Source: Metopolophium dirhodum | Taxonomy: Eukaryota; Arthropoda; Insecta; Hemiptera; Aphididae | NCBI RefSeq assembly: GCF_019925205.1 | Contig: NC_083567.1 | Location: forward strand, 21,576,001 to 21,640,000 | Direction: 5' to 3' | DNA length: 64,000 bases | Shown here: positions 51,601-61,240 of the stretch, piece by piece | Layout: every line of letters starts with the position of its first letter | How positions within the stretch are numbered: position 1 is the first letter of the stretch | The notes under the pieces: model-generated | What the model was told of the DNA's origin: nothing | Databases searched by the model: none | What the model saw: the letters and a program-made list of their open reading frames with translations, nothing else | Position numbers and translations under genes: made by a program

Positions 51601-54267
51601 AGATATACATTTTTTTATCCCTATACGGTACCCTAAACTAGTAATTAACTTGTTCCACGTCCACACAATATTGTATATTTTAATTTTAAATCTAGAATTC
51701 TACAGAACCTAACGTAATTTAATTTTGAAAGCAGACACGTATAATAGTTAATAGTTGCACATATTATATATAAATATTATTAATATACAATGTATTACTG
51801 TAGTATTGGAGGGGTCGTCCCTTATAATGTTTTGAATAAATTAAATATTTTAGTTTGCCACACACTAAGTCTGTAGCGTATTAGAGTGCTTTCGAGTGAA
51901 AATGTCTTTATAAAAACATATTTATTGGTACTTCATTGTATCAATAATTACGAATTTGTATCTAAATCGAGTTTCACGAAGTTAGATAGTAAATTATATT
52001 AAAAATACATAGGTATACATACAAGTACTGAATACATAAAAGTATAAAACAGTTGTATAACTGCAAATATCTGCAAATATTTTATTGGGTAGTAAATTTG
52101 TTCACTTTGTACCGTAAAAATGTGTTCTTACAACTTTGCATAATCTCTGCCTATTTTTATTCAAACAAAATATCATTGTAATCACTTGTACATTTTATAA
52201 ATTCCCTTTGTATTAAGTTTGTAATAAACCAGATATTACAAAAATTAGTTTCCAATTTCTTTAGTATATCTATGCAAAATATAATGTTATTACTTATTAG
52301 TTATTACTATAGTATAAAATATTTCACTTCCCCCAAAAGTCTAATTAAATTAAATACTGTATACATCTTATTGCTCATTTTGTACTATTAAGGTGAAGGA
52401 AGGTTTAATTTTTTTTTTATGTAATCCGTATAACTCGCTATTGATGTTAACTTTACTTTTTATTTAAATATAAAAATATTTTCTGAGCACTAAAAGTACC
52501 GTCAAAAACTAAATTATTAAACCAGTGAGAATTTTAAAGTTGAAAAAATATCTTTTGACTGGACTATAACTTATTATATTATTAATTTTTCATCAGAGAA
52601 TAATTTAATGTAACAATGCTAAACGACATATTATTAGATATTAGAAAGTGAACATAGTTAAAATAATATGTTTAGACTTAAGAGAATAAAATAATGTAGA
52701 ACTATATATATTCGTAAATTAATGATCGAGTAAAACATATAATTTAGTAATTATAATCTAGACTGTTCTATACAACTATATCTATTCTATTTTAACTACC
52801 TATATTATATGAGGAATTTTTTGACTATGATAGGTTAAAAGTGGTTATAAAAATCTAGTTTAGAAGTCATTTGTTCTGTTGAAGCTCGGAACTTTCGTAG
52901 GGTTCAAACATCCTAAGCCACTATAGATGGAGTAGAACAATAGACATTAGACAATAGTTAATAGACATCACAATGTCACATAAATTATGAACTATATGTT
53001 ATTCATAATATGTAGTGCAGGCCTGTAAAGCATGTTTTCTTTGGTTGGTAATGGCTAGGAAGGACACTAACCATAATATTATTACCATAGTATTTATATT
53101 GTAGATAATTGATTGAAAATATCTGAATCCGATGGTAAGCAAAACAATATTATTAACCTATGCTTAGGTGTTGAGCAAAGCTTAGATTTGTTTATAATAT
53201 GTATTTAAAAGAAATTAAAATATTCGTCTTGTTGAGATCCCACAGAATTTAGATATAATTATATAACTTTAAAAAAAAGTTATAAGTAATGATAACTTCA
53301 CAATTAGCTTATGATATTAAAAATTCATATTACGATAGTAGGTAGGTACCCCACTTTAACTCGTTATGTCACAAGAATATGCAATTACGAATTCCGAGAA
53401 AAGTTTTTGAAAGAGACACTAGAATTCTTAAGTTAGAATATTCATCAACATTAAATAATATTTAATTAAGACAGATACAATTCGTAATTAAACATTAATA
53501 TAGGTAGTTGAGTAGTTCTAGAATATATGGCGTCAAAACTCGGAGTAATAAGTGACTACCACGACGAATGAAATACATATTCTCCATAGTGCTATTGAAA
53601 ATAGTAGAGGTATTGCGTACCAAGATACCTTAACAAATTAAGATTTTCAAATGTAAAATTATCATAATATTCTATTTACAATAATATGGTTTATTAGATA
53701 TTTTCGTAATAATTCGTTTACGTATTTTCGTCAAAAACATTTGGGTGCATCTCATAATAATATATGAATACATCTCAAATATAGATTCTATGTATATTGT
53801 ATATATACTATTCGTTGTATTATTCAATTTTATCAGAATGGTTTTTGGTTGGATATTTCTAATCATTAACATTCAATTTTGTTTTTTTTTTAAGTCTGCT
53901 CTTTTCAATATAAATTATTAGACAAGAAGGACAGAAAATGAAATAAATTTTTTGTATATAATATTTTATATATATTTATTGGAAGATAGCAATAATGGTT
54001 TATTATTTTCAATTTAAGATTGAAATATTGCACATGGCTCACTGGAAAATAAATTATAACTATAGTGATATGTTTTATTTTTCTAGTGAGCATATAATAT
54101 ATGGTTTGGGAAATAAACTATTTTACTCGATGCTAAGCCCTAGATTATGTAACACTTATGGTCAGAGTTAGTAATAATAATAATAAAAAACAATAAACAT
54201 ATTTACCGAAGAAGACATTGAAGACGTACATGAGCTTGTTCTTTCTGAATTGTGAAATTGAAGACAT
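15601..54267 (-). CDS. Calexcitin (EF-hand Ca2+-binding protein), 187 aa, six coding exons
   Basis: Exons in transcript order: 54267-54207, 43559-43507, 24528-24409, 22119-22005, 17846-17749, 15717-15601. Each is bounded by AG and GT and the phases agree (1, 0, 0, 1, 0). The protein starts MSSISQFRKNKLMYVFNVFF and ends GNFIFGKTSFN, both typical of insect calexcitin. EF-hand loops are at D21-D32 (DVNSSGTIDKKD), D72-E83 (DKDQDGQVTQDE) and D114-E125 (DTSGDGSIDEAE), with acidic or Asn/Ser ligands in place. The fourth, near 148-160 (SKGGTVQVSHDEF), lacks loop ligands, as in other calexcitins. The YMNFMFD and WDGL motifs are present. Calexcitin is a neuronal Ca2+ sensor/GTP-binding protein described in squid and insects, related to sarcoplasmic Ca-binding proteins; that role is family knowledge. 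Length is normal for the family. The coding span is unusually long (38.7 kb for 564 nt). Confidence 0.95.
15718..17748 (-). other. Calexcitin intron 5 (2.0 kb)
   Basis: AT-rich. Besides the microexon candidate it holds a GGTAACCCATTAAAG word near 16094 that recurs as GGGTAACCCATTCAAAG near 28393, perhaps the end of a MITE family. The plus-strand frame 17512-17700 has no domain. Confidence 0.6.
15834..15851 (-). other. Candidate 18-nt in-frame microexon of calexcitin (PPNSPP)
   Basis: On the minus strand, a T-rich tract and TTTTTTTACAG are followed by 18 nt, then the donor GTAAATAA. The 18 nt encode PPNSPP in phase 0. The flanking intron is also phase 0, so inclusion would keep the frame and place six residues between SK149 and GG150, in the degenerate fourth EF-hand. 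It lies 116 bp upstream of the last exon's acceptor. The splice sites are good by eye, but chance cannot be excluded without transcripts. Confidence 0.4.
17847..22004 (-). other. Calexcitin intron 4 (4.2 kb)
   Basis: AT-rich, with no gene inside on either strand. A two-copy duplication near 19063-19182 is listed separately. A (TA)n tract lies near 19712-19727. Confidence 0.65.
19063..19182. repeat. Two-copy tandem duplication, about 60 bp
   Basis: AAGTCACACGGCTTTGTTTG...GATTCAGAACAGGTCGGAGTCATTT is followed by a diverged copy with AAGTCATAGGCTTTATTTG...GATTCAGAACAGGTGTCATTT. The GATTCAGAACAGGT core is identical in both. Confidence 0.7.
22120..24408 (-). other. Calexcitin intron 3 (2.3 kb), carrying a fold-back MITE
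   Basis: Most of 22891-23580 is a transposable element (next entry). The remaining sequence is AT-rich with nothing recognisable. Confidence 0.65.
22891..23580. mobile_element. Fold-back MITE, family of GTGATTCACCAAGCATGC ends (copy 1)
   Basis: Left end TACAAACTGATTGACAAAGC followed by ATGCTCACC. The right end reads GGGTGAGGAGAATG then TTTGGTTAATCCATTGTA, the inverted match. The flanking dinucleotide TA may be the target duplication. Same family as 41694-42336, about 690 bp, no coding capacity. Confidence 0.7.
24673..24720. repeat. Perfect inverted repeat, 16-bp arms
   Basis: CATTGATTATAAATAC (24673-24688) and its exact reverse complement GTATTTATAATCAATG (24705-24720), 16-nt spacer. AT-rich, no associated gene. 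Confidence 0.85.
25406..25827 (-). mobile_element. 5'-truncated non-LTR retroelement insertion with target-site duplication
   Basis: Flanked by GAGATCTATGTCTT (25406-25419) and GAGATCAATGTCTT (25814-25827), matching at 13 of 14 positions. On the minus strand the insert starts with GC-rich sequence (CGGGCCCCCAGCACCTCGAA, then GGAGCCCCCAGGTCAAACCC) and ends AAGCTAATAAAAAAAAAA next to the left duplication. A poly(A) tail abutting a long target duplication shows target-primed reverse transcription. The body is about 395 bp and non-coding, so it is either a LINE 3' end or a short retrotransposed transcript; the source family is not identified. Confidence 0.82.
27461..27612. mobile_element. pogo/Tigger-like MITE, 152 bp
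   Basis: The left end reads TAGTCGCCTCTCAGTAACTC and the right end is the reverse complement of CAGTCGACTCTCGATAACTC. This is the usual inverted end of pogo-like Tc1/mariner elements. Right flank TA, left flank CA. No coding capacity. Confidence 0.75.
28007..28042. repeat. Perfect hairpin, 16-bp arms and 4-nt loop
   Basis: CTAAGGATTAAAATAT (28007-28022), loop ATAG, then the exact complement ATATTTTAATCCTTAG (28027-28042). Confidence 0.88.
28936..29026. mobile_element. Tiny inverted-repeat element, 91 bp
   Basis: Ends TACAACCATGGAAACTA and the reverse complement of TACAACCATGGCAACTA (16 of 17 positions). May be a MITE or a solitary palindromic repeat. Confidence 0.5.
28964..29116. repeat. 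Two-copy direct repeat, period about 100 bp
   Basis: TTATAATTACGGAGACTTCT then CGATCAAAAACCGAATTCC is repeated as TTATAATTACAGAGACTTTT then CGATAAAAAACCGAATACC. The first copy lies inside the 91-bp inverted-repeat element and the second about 100 bp downstream. Confidence 0.75.
31100..31120. repeat. (TA)n microsatellite
   Basis: About ten TA units at the left margin of the GC-rich island in calexcitin intron 2. Confidence 0.85.
31130..31480. promoter_or_regulatory. GC-rich island inside calexcitin intron 2, possible alternative promoter or enhancer
   Basis: Clearly richer in GC and CpG than the surrounding intron. A TATATATA box at 31251-31258 is usable on either strand: as TATATATAC going right, or TATATATAAG going left toward the downstream calexcitin exons. 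The plus frame 31133-31435 (100 codons) has no domain and is thought to be a composition effect. No splice donor could be tied to it with confidence, so the promoter role is inference. Confidence 0.3.
31481..32563. other. Moderately GC-rich intron sequence, no gene recognised
   Basis: Several overlapping 60-75-codon frames on both strands between 31990 and 32490 arise from patches of higher GC. None has a domain or good splice context. Confidence 0.45.
32564..32726. mobile_element. Short hAT-type MITE, CAGTGGCGTATTTAGG family
   Basis: The left end is TAGTGGCGTATTTAGG and the right end is the reverse complement of CATTGGCGTATTTACGG. A run of 12 G follows the left end and C-rich or G-rich sequence the right. 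It directly abuts a fold-back MITE at 32727, so one may have inserted at the end of the other. Confidence 0.7.
32727..33814. mobile_element. Fold-back MITE (copy 2), enlarged by other sequence
   Basis: The left end is GGAGTGACTCACCAAGAGCA and the right end is GCATGACTGGTGAATCACTC TGTA. Inner segments such as TTTTTCAAATGAGAACC are shared with 41694-42336. At 1.09 kb it is longer than other copies; the extra DNA is probably within about 33100-33650, which includes TGCATATTTTTGCATATTT words. Confidence 0.65.
35640..35954. mobile_element. Fold-back MITE, right half only (copy 3)
   Basis: Shares TATAATTTACAGTTGA and the inverted end GCTTGGTGAATCACTCTGTA with the full copy at 41694-42336. No left end was found. 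Confidence 0.6.
38100..38187. mobile_element. Fold-back MITE, right-end fragment (copy 4)
   Basis: Ends GGGGGTGAGCATGCTTGGTG then AATCTCCCTGTA, the family's right end. It is followed at once by the GA tract and a SINE. Confidence 0.6.
38188..38209. repeat. (AG)n microsatellite, 11 units
   Basis: An uninterrupted AG tract between the MITE end and the 5S-derived SINE. Confidence 0.95.
38212..38400 (+). mobile_element. 5S rRNA-derived SINE (copy 1)
   Basis: The 5' half carries a 5S internal promoter: TTAAGCAGTGTCCGG resembles box A (TTAAGCAGCGTCGGG in insect 5S) and GGATGGGTGACC matches the box C region, at 5S-like spacing. The tail (GACGAATCCTCACC, ACAAAAAATGATAGTGACC) is shared with the copy at 43046. 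This is the layout of a SINE3-type element transcribed by Pol III. The minus-strand frame 38137-38346 is its shadow. Confidence 0.75.
41694..42336. mobile_element. Fold-back MITE, best copy (643 bp, long inverted repeat)
   Basis: Ends CAGGGTGATTCGCCAAGCAT and the reverse complement of AAAGGGTGATTCACCCAGCA. The similarity extends far inside: ACTTCTGTTTTTCAAATGA on the left recurs inverted near 42205, and GTGGATAATTTTCGTGAAA recurs inverted (GTGGATAATTTTTCTGAAA) near 42150-42170. The element is thus two imperfect arms of about 250-300 bp around a short centre. No protein is encoded. Confidence 0.8.
43046..43245 (+). mobile_element. 5S rRNA-derived SINE (copy 2)
   Basis: Shares the first copy's head (GGGGCCTGGTGTGG), 5S-like core (GCTAGTTCCCGGATGGGT), TCCTCACC block and tail. 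It ends in AATAATAAAAAAAAAA, a poly(A)-like tail. About 13 nt of the box C region (GACCATTTTGG in copy 1) are lost. It lies about 260 bp upstream of the 43507-43559 calexcitin exon in genomic order. The plus frame 43054-43281 is within it and is not a gene. Confidence 0.75.
47690..48160. repeat. GC-richer block with a two-copy tandem duplication of about 118 bp
   Basis: From about 47926 the sequence GATATAATATAGCATCCTAC, CCGGACGGTTTCC, GAAGAAATGAATTCTCTTT, GGATTCTTTTAGACTGAGAC is repeated from about 48047 as GATATTATATAGTGTCCTGC, ACGGACGGCTTCC, GAAGAAATGAATTCTCTTTG, GGATTCTTTCAGACTGTGAC. The preceding 230 bp are also richer in GC. It could be part of an LTR or another transposon end; no family was recognised. 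Confidence 0.65.
49088..49305. mobile_element. hAT-type MITE, 218 bp, with 8-bp target duplication
   Basis: Begins TAGGGTTGGCCACTAATC. The right part (GGCCGCACGAAACTGACTC, then GAGTCGTGTGCAGCTCGCG) is typical of non-autonomous hAT elements with GTTGGCCAC ends. Flanks GTGTATAG (49080-49087) and GTATATAG (49306-49313) match at seven of eight positions. Confidence 0.7.
50812..51486 (+). mobile_element. Helitron-like non-autonomous element
   Basis: The 5' end TCAACTATTTATATAATAAA followed by ACGAATGTACG resembles insect Helitron 5' ends (TC then a TA-rich run and AACGAATGTACG). Near the 3' end a short hairpin CCCGAgcgaagTCGGG (51459-51474) stands about 10 nt before the presumed terminus, as in Helitrons. 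The expected CTRR end is degenerate (CCTTGG). The plus frames 50837-51052 and 51258-51488 lie within it and show no helicase or Rep motif. Confidence 0.55.
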
Positions 54268-54297
54268 TATTGTCTGGAGTTTTTCTTGGGTTTTGAT
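54268..54297 (-). other. 5' untranslated part of the first calexcitin coding exon
   Basis: A splice acceptor TTATTTTAG ends at 54298, so 30 nt precede the ATG in this exon. They are open in frame, but the start MSSISQFRK matches the family, so the ATG at 54267 is preferred. The acceptor implies at least one more untranslated exon at higher coordinates. Confidence 0.6.
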
Positions 54298-57200
54298 CTA
54301 AAATAATAAAAATCGTAGTATTAGAGAACAGAATCGTTACAACAAATTTAATAAAATATATTATTATTGTTACATCCATTAACACGTTCATGTATAAAGA
54401 CCAGTGTCCACTGTAGTATCACAATGTAAATAGAAATAGGAAAGAAGGAAGAAGCAGTTAACATTTGTTGAAAATATAAATATTTTCAGTGTACCAAATC
54501 AATATTATAATATGTTTAGTACATATTATTCATTGGTCGTTGAATTACTATTTCAGATAGGTATCCACAGAATTGTAGAATCTTAGTTTTTAGTACGTTA
54601 TACATCGTTTTTCACATTCCATTGGAAAATGTGTAGGTATCTACTGTACGTCTGTATTCGAGGTAAAAGGTCTTTAATTTCTGTGTACCTACGTATTATT
54701 AATGTGATTGACAACCGTCACGTCATCAATTTGTATTGTATGTCTGTTCTCTGTCCAACCAATCTGACACACGCAAAGTTAACTGATGTCTATATTATTT
54801 TCTACAATTTTAAATTTGTCATACTCTACAAGGAAATAGAATTATTGCATTAGAAAAATTAAATATTGCATTTTCTTTTGAATCTAAGTCATTTTGATTT
54901 TTCGCCAATAACGAGACCGATGTGATCGCCGGGTTCATTTTTTTCAAAATATTCTATATAGTTATCTGCTCTTATAATATACCTTTTACAGACCTCGTTC
55001 CAATTTTCCGCAAAATCATACGGAACGCCTGCCAAGCCAAATGGGCTTTATCACTGCCAAAATTCGCCTTAGGGTATAGAAGCGTATCGCCCACAATTAC
55101 TTCTCACACATGACTTCTGAGAACTGAAAATATCCAGGAACTTCGTGGGTAGTATATGCCGTGGGTAAGATAGACTTATCCCATTTACGCTTAGGATAAA
55201 ACTTTTACCTAAATCATTTCGTTCGACATCGTTCAGACTCGTCACACCTTTACACCTTTTACTCGTCACACCTATGTACATTGTACCTATAATACGTCAA
55301 AGTTAACTTTCCCATTTAAAATATATTTTAATTTTTATACAACTAATTAATTTCCATATTATAATATATTATAAAAAAAAAATAAAAAAATAATTTTATG
55401 GTTTAAACCGTTTTATTTAAAACGAATTACCAAATCATTTTTGGACATAGACACGTAACTAACCACTTATAAGCAAACGTAATTATAATAAAACTACGAA
55501 AACACTGAACACTGGTATATTAACAGAATTATTATATAGAAAGTTTAATATATCATTCTTGTACGTCACTGGTAACATAATTTACTGATCCATTTAAAAA
55601 AATGTCAACAGTGGGAAGATTTCTGACGACAATGGTGCAAATAGTATAATATACTATATTATATTGTATTTCATACCACACACGCTCAAAACTTTTGGTG
55701 GCTAATGCAAAATTCATTAATAGTACTTTGTCATCTAAACACAAAAAAGTTTCCGAAAGGTCGTGAGGTAGTGTTTTTGAATTTTAAATTTCACGACAGC
55801 CGGATGCGTAGCCTTCACTTCCGAATTCCGTTTAGCCCTCGGGTGCGTGTTTGGACATCCGGTATGCAAAATTCGTCGGAAAACAATCTTTCGACCTCCA
55901 GTGTAACGAAAATGTCATCGTGTATTTCGGTACCTAGGTAATATATAATAATAATAAAAAAAAAAATGCACCCTTCACGCCGTATGATAGATTCATTGTG
56001 GTTTTATTCTCTTCTGGCAGTACGGGTTTGAAAAATAGCATGTCGAAAGGCTTCATAATAATATTAGCATTTATAAGAGATTTGGTGACTTTTATAGCGC
56101 TGTCGAGCGATGAAAGGTAAAGCGCAATATATTATTAAAATGTTTGATAAGTTTACGGTGTCGGTAGAATATTCGAGATATCAATATGACGATGTATAAA
56201 TTGTCAGCTGATTTTATTCCTGTTTATCGATTTGAATTGTAAACAAAAATCACAATATACCGAAATGATATAATTTATAGAACAGGGTCGTCTGCAAGGG
56301 GGTACAATAAGGTAAGATTAATATTTATATTATGGTAAAATGTATACAAATATTATGGTATTCTGGTATTCAATGGAAAGGCAAAGATAAAAACAAGTGT
56401 ATGAAAAAAAATATTTGACAATTTTACAAGTTTTATAGAAAGGGTCATCAGTAATATGGTGTACAATCAACTGCATGATAAATCAGATCATATTTTGTAC
56501 TGTTTGAAAATAGTTATAACTTATAATTATACGACATAACTATTATTAATTGGATTAATATATTATTAATGTAATGAAAGGTAATGAAATAATACTAATT
56601 AATTGTTATCGTCAGATTTTAATGAAATCGTTTTTTTCTCCAATGCTGTTCTGTGTAAAGCGCTTATAATACATTTGAATTTTGATTAATAACAAACTGT
56701 TATTATTAATTATAATGTTCTTAATATTGAAAAAAAAAATAAATGGGGATTTTTTTTTTTTTGAAAACTTGAGGGGAGAGTTTAAATATTTGGCACAGAC
56801 AGTGAGAAAAATGTCCTAACCTAACCTGACCTGATTTAGAACGAATGTATTGAGTAATTCCAACTTTTTTATATTATATTATATTCACCTATATATATAT
56901 AAATATAGATATTACATTCATGAATAAATAAAATGATTTTATTTTAAATTTTCACACGGATTTTGTCTTGACTCAAATAATAATATGTTATATTAAACAG
57001 TTATCCTACACAAGTACTTTTACTTTGATAAGATCTTTAAATCTATTTGGAAAATTTGTGATGAACTCTTGCGCATGATAATGACATAATTTTATTTCAA
57101 AGAAAATTAATTAGGTACCTACTGAAAATAATTGTTAATACCAGTCACCGTAAAATATTATATTCCGAGCACAACTTGTTAAAAGTTTTAATTAATCGAA

Positions 57201-58108
57201 TTATAAACTTTTTATTTGTTTATTTGTTTAATTTAAATATGTATTTATTGTACTTGCCTATATAATTTAGTTTCACGATCGAGTTAAAATAAAATTTTGA
57301 AAAAAATTCATATTCATTAATTTTCTATAATTATTATTCTATATTTCTATCGAACATAAATCATTCAAAATGCTGAATTATTTTAAAATTAATTGAAATA
57401 TAAAAATGAGTTCTTTTGTGAGTTATATACTTATATATGATGTTAAAATAAAGCATTTCGAAAATATAATGTTACATATTAAGCAACATAATATACTATA
57501 TAATATTTCTATACTTATCCGGGCTAATAATAGTATATATTTGTAAAGTTCAAATTTATGGGTCTTATGTCTAAAATTGTATACATCATGGTCAACAATA
57601 TTGCTATCTCGGATATAATTTACCGCCTGGGGAAATTTTGATCATCTTCCACCCTATCACCGTAACCCTATCTTATAATGCGGCTTCGGAGCAATAACTG
57701 TCCAAACTCTAAAATAAAGTGCATCCGTTTTGTCCGGGTAACATTCATTTTCCGTGCCCCTATTCAATGATTCCCCCCCCCCCCCCCATCTATATATCTC
57801 GTCCATTCTTTGCGTCAGTAACACCCTGTACGTTTTTGTGAGTAAGGTCTGAATAAATAATGAGTAATCGAGGGTTTTTTGCCCTACCGAATATCATTGA
57901 GCTCGTCACGTAATTCCTTGTTTTTGTACAAATTCAATAACCCCGTTAACCTTTTATATAATACATACGCGCGTGTGTTTGGTGTATAAAACATTTTCGG
58001 AATATATATTTTGGTAGGGAAATATTTGAAACACGTTTTGTATGTTGATTTACAAAATTAAATATATTATCGTATTGGTATCAAAAAAAAAACTCAACCA
58101 CACGTACA

Positions 58109-58110
<2 letters not shown>
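54298..58110. other. Upstream region of calexcitin, no further exon recognised
   Basis: An untranslated calexcitin exon must lie at higher coordinates, but no donor could be assigned. GC rises slightly at 54900-55260 and 55700-55940 without clear genes. A run of about 15 C at 57773-57787 is followed by a sequence ending ACACCCTGTACG, perhaps a transposon end. Confidence 0.45.

Positions 58111-58139
<29 letters not shown>
58111..58139. repeat. (AC)n microsatellite
   Basis: About 14 uninterrupted AC units. Confidence 0.95.
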
Positions 58140-58141
<2 letters not shown>

Positions 58142-58145
58142 AGAA

Positions 58146-58178
58146 AACAACGTTTGAACAACGTTTGAACAACGTTTA
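58146..58178. repeat. 11-bp tandem repeat, three copies
   Basis: AACAACGTTTG occurs three times in a row (last copy ends in A), directly after the AC tract. Confidence 0.9.
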
Positions 58179-61100
58179 ATGTACCTAATATCCATTGATC
58201 ACAAAAGGTTTTTATCATTTACAATATTGTGTAGGTCTAGATAGAGGTACATAATAATATTATACTACCCCTAGCTATGAAAATAGTTAAATTTCACTAA
58301 AATGAAATTTTAAAGAATTTTATATGCAAATACGGACAACACGGTACCTAGGTACCTAGCTACTTACAAGATATAATAGAATAAATGCCTAAATATTTAT
58401 TTTATACCCAAATACTTATGACGTATATGGTATATTTGGATTATTTGTATAGAATTTAAAAATCAATATTATACAAAAGCTTAAAATTATGTATTGTATC
58501 ATTTGTATCAATTATTTGATAATCGAGTAAAATATGTAAACATCATCAAATATTTTGTTGTGTAAAGGATATAAAACTACAGAGGCATCATTTTAATGAC
58601 ATAGGGTTAGGTTATACGATATAAATATTATAATAGACAATACTTTTTATTGGAGTACTAAAAGCTTCTATATTATAGCCACTCATAGAATGGAAATATT
58701 GAACATTTGAAACAATAATACACTTGCCATGTTACGACTTATGATTTATAACCGTTCAGTTAGGCATTATTTTTTTTAAAAACTAGATATACGGGAAAAA
58801 AAAGCAATTCAGTATTTTTAACTTGTACATTTTGTAATAAATGCATATGCGTACGTTTTTTGAACAAAATACTATCCACATGACCATATCTATTCCTTAA
58901 AACCGGTAGAAAAATATTTTAATACATTTTAAATGTTTGCCATCCTCCCTATAACTATTTTATACTTCTTATAAAATAATATTTCTAAATGAAAAATACA
59001 AAATGACCATTCAATCACTCGGAAGTTTTTATTTTCGTTGAATTTAAACAATTGGTTTAAAATTTAAATGATATGAACATAATATTATTATAATACTATA
59101 ATATATCGTTACCCCCGCTGTAATATATATTAATTTATAGTCGAATTTCAGAAAAACAATATGTGTTGTGTGCTGATGTAGAAATATAGTATTATATTAT
59201 ACGCACTTTTTGAAATAAAACCATAAAGCCTTTTCATCAGTCGTCGCGTCACATCAAATACCAAAAGTGAATTTAGGTTTTTATAAAAATATATGATTTA
59301 ACTCTTACACTAACGAGGGGATTTTCTGAAGATAAATCGAAATAAGTTTTGAATGAAATCAAATATAATATAATATGTACCAATAAGAACATCCATCAAT
59401 TTATTTCAGACCATACAAAATCATATATTATAATACTTCAAATACATAACACACATAATACTTGACCATAAAGTCTAACTGAAAAAAAACCCGTGAAAAT
59501 AGTTTTTTTGGTTAGTACGTTGAAATATATTTTATTCAGAAATTATGAAGTAACGCACAAAAGACGCTTTCGAATATCAGACATGGACGTGCGCATATAT
59601 GTATTTTTGAAAGACTGGAATATACACTTTGAGGTTTCTAAAATATTTATACCGCATTCTAAAAGTTTTGCGAGCACAGTCCAAAAAGTATTTTCATTAT
59701 TATACAATAATAATAGTAATAATAATAATAATAATAATATGATGTAACTATATTGGGCTTCATAAAATATTTAATACGATGTAATGATAAAATAAGATAT
59801 TATGTAGGGAAAAATGTTAGGTATGAGCATACCAATTAAAAAACATTGTTTGTATAATATAAAGTATTTTAAATTTTAATCCGCATTATATCATTATGCA
59901 TTAGGGATTAAAAACGTCTGCAACATCGATGTGGGCGTGGAAACAAATGCGTCGGGATATAAATATAGATTATTTAACCTTCAGGTGGAATGAGTGGAAT
60001 GAGCGTATACAGAATATTTTAGCATTCTAATTAGAAAATTATACCACAAGTTTATACATATCTAAAGTATTTTAGACGCGGCACTGTAAAAGGGAATATA
60101 TTTAAAAACGGCTTTGGAGTTCAATCATCATAAGCTTAATAAATTATTTTAATTTTAGAGGGCGTATTATAGTCCGACGACAAATAATCGTTAAATGCGT
60201 GTATTTTGTTTATTTATTGTTTTTTTTTTTTTGTAATCAATAAATTCAAACTATTTTAATCTCAAAAGTCCATAACGACAATACCGCGGGTATACGCGAT
60301 TTCGAGTACAACTGTCGTTAATATTAAACTATAATAATTATAAACAATATTGTTCGAGTTAGTTAAAGTACGAGCTCGGCGTTCACTGTTCAAGAACAAC
60401 TGTTTATTCACCAGCTATATGTACGCATATTATAATCCTATGTATTTCTACACTCGACGAAATGGCTTTTAAATCACACTTTCTAATAATATAGGACATA
60501 ATATTATTATCAAATCAATAAAATTCAATATGTTCTCCGCTACAAAATCTGTGAAAGGATCACGCTACAGTGGAATTGGTAGTATTATTATAAGTGCTCG
60601 GTAGCTTGCAATTTCTATATTTTTTTTATTGATTTTAATAATTTACATTAACGATAAACGTAAACAACACGCGTACCTGCACGTAATACCACAGAACATA
60701 ATATCTATATATACGTATACTTAAGAGTTTTGATACAGGCAATTTTAGTGAAAATTTAAGAAAATTTAATATTTAAATGGTAACCACCTGCAATATTCGA
60801 ATACGCATTCAATATAGGTCCTACGACACAGTACCGTTGTAAGTATAGTTATATTGTGTAATAACGAAACTACATAAAAATAAAAAATGAAAACTGTTTC
60901 GTGGGACAGAATACAAAGAAAGCAACAGTTATAGAAACAAAATGTTCGTCGCGCGTGTAACAAAGGGAACTTATTCACTGCGGGATATCCTATTTTTTTT
61001 CTTCGTTATATCACGTCTACGGGAAAAGCCATTTGATAGTTTTCGGGACGAAATATTTTATGATGCGGCAAAACAACGATAAAACAAGTACCTAATTATA

Positions 61101-61240
61101 TATTATATTCGTAGCGGTGACTTCGAAAGGAGAAAAAAAATTATAAATAAATAAACAAAACGATATCGCACGCTCGGTCAAAGTGGTGTAGGTAGGTATA
61201 TAGTAGGTAAGTAGGTATGTCTCTCTTATATATACCATAT
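58179..61240. other. AT-rich DNA without recognised genes
   Basis: Contains an (AAT)n tract at 59706-59739; the plus frame 59493-59747 runs into it and ends in Asn repeats, so it is not supported. Nothing else recognised. Confidence 0.5.

Larger units (their letters stand above)
43560..54206 (-). other. Calexcitin intron 1 of the coding region (10.6 kb)
   Basis: Holds a GC-richer duplicated block (47690-48160), a hAT remnant (49088-49305) and a Helitron-like element (50812-51486). The stretches 43650-47680, 48250-49080 and 51490-54200 are AT-rich; their reading frames (for example plus 45712-46005, minus 46768-47028) have no domain or splice context. Confidence 0.65.

Noticed and set aside
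54203..54391. Minus frame of 62 codons over the first calexcitin exon
   Set aside because: It is in another frame from the calexcitin start and crosses the acceptor at 54298.
57600..57840. Possible DNA transposon ending ACACCCTGTACG
   Set aside because: One end is suggestive (CAGGGTGTTACTGACGC on the reverse strand) but no matching left end was found.
59493..59747. Plus frame of 84 codons ending in poly-Asn
   Set aside because: The tail is the (AAT)n microsatellite, and the rest has no domain.
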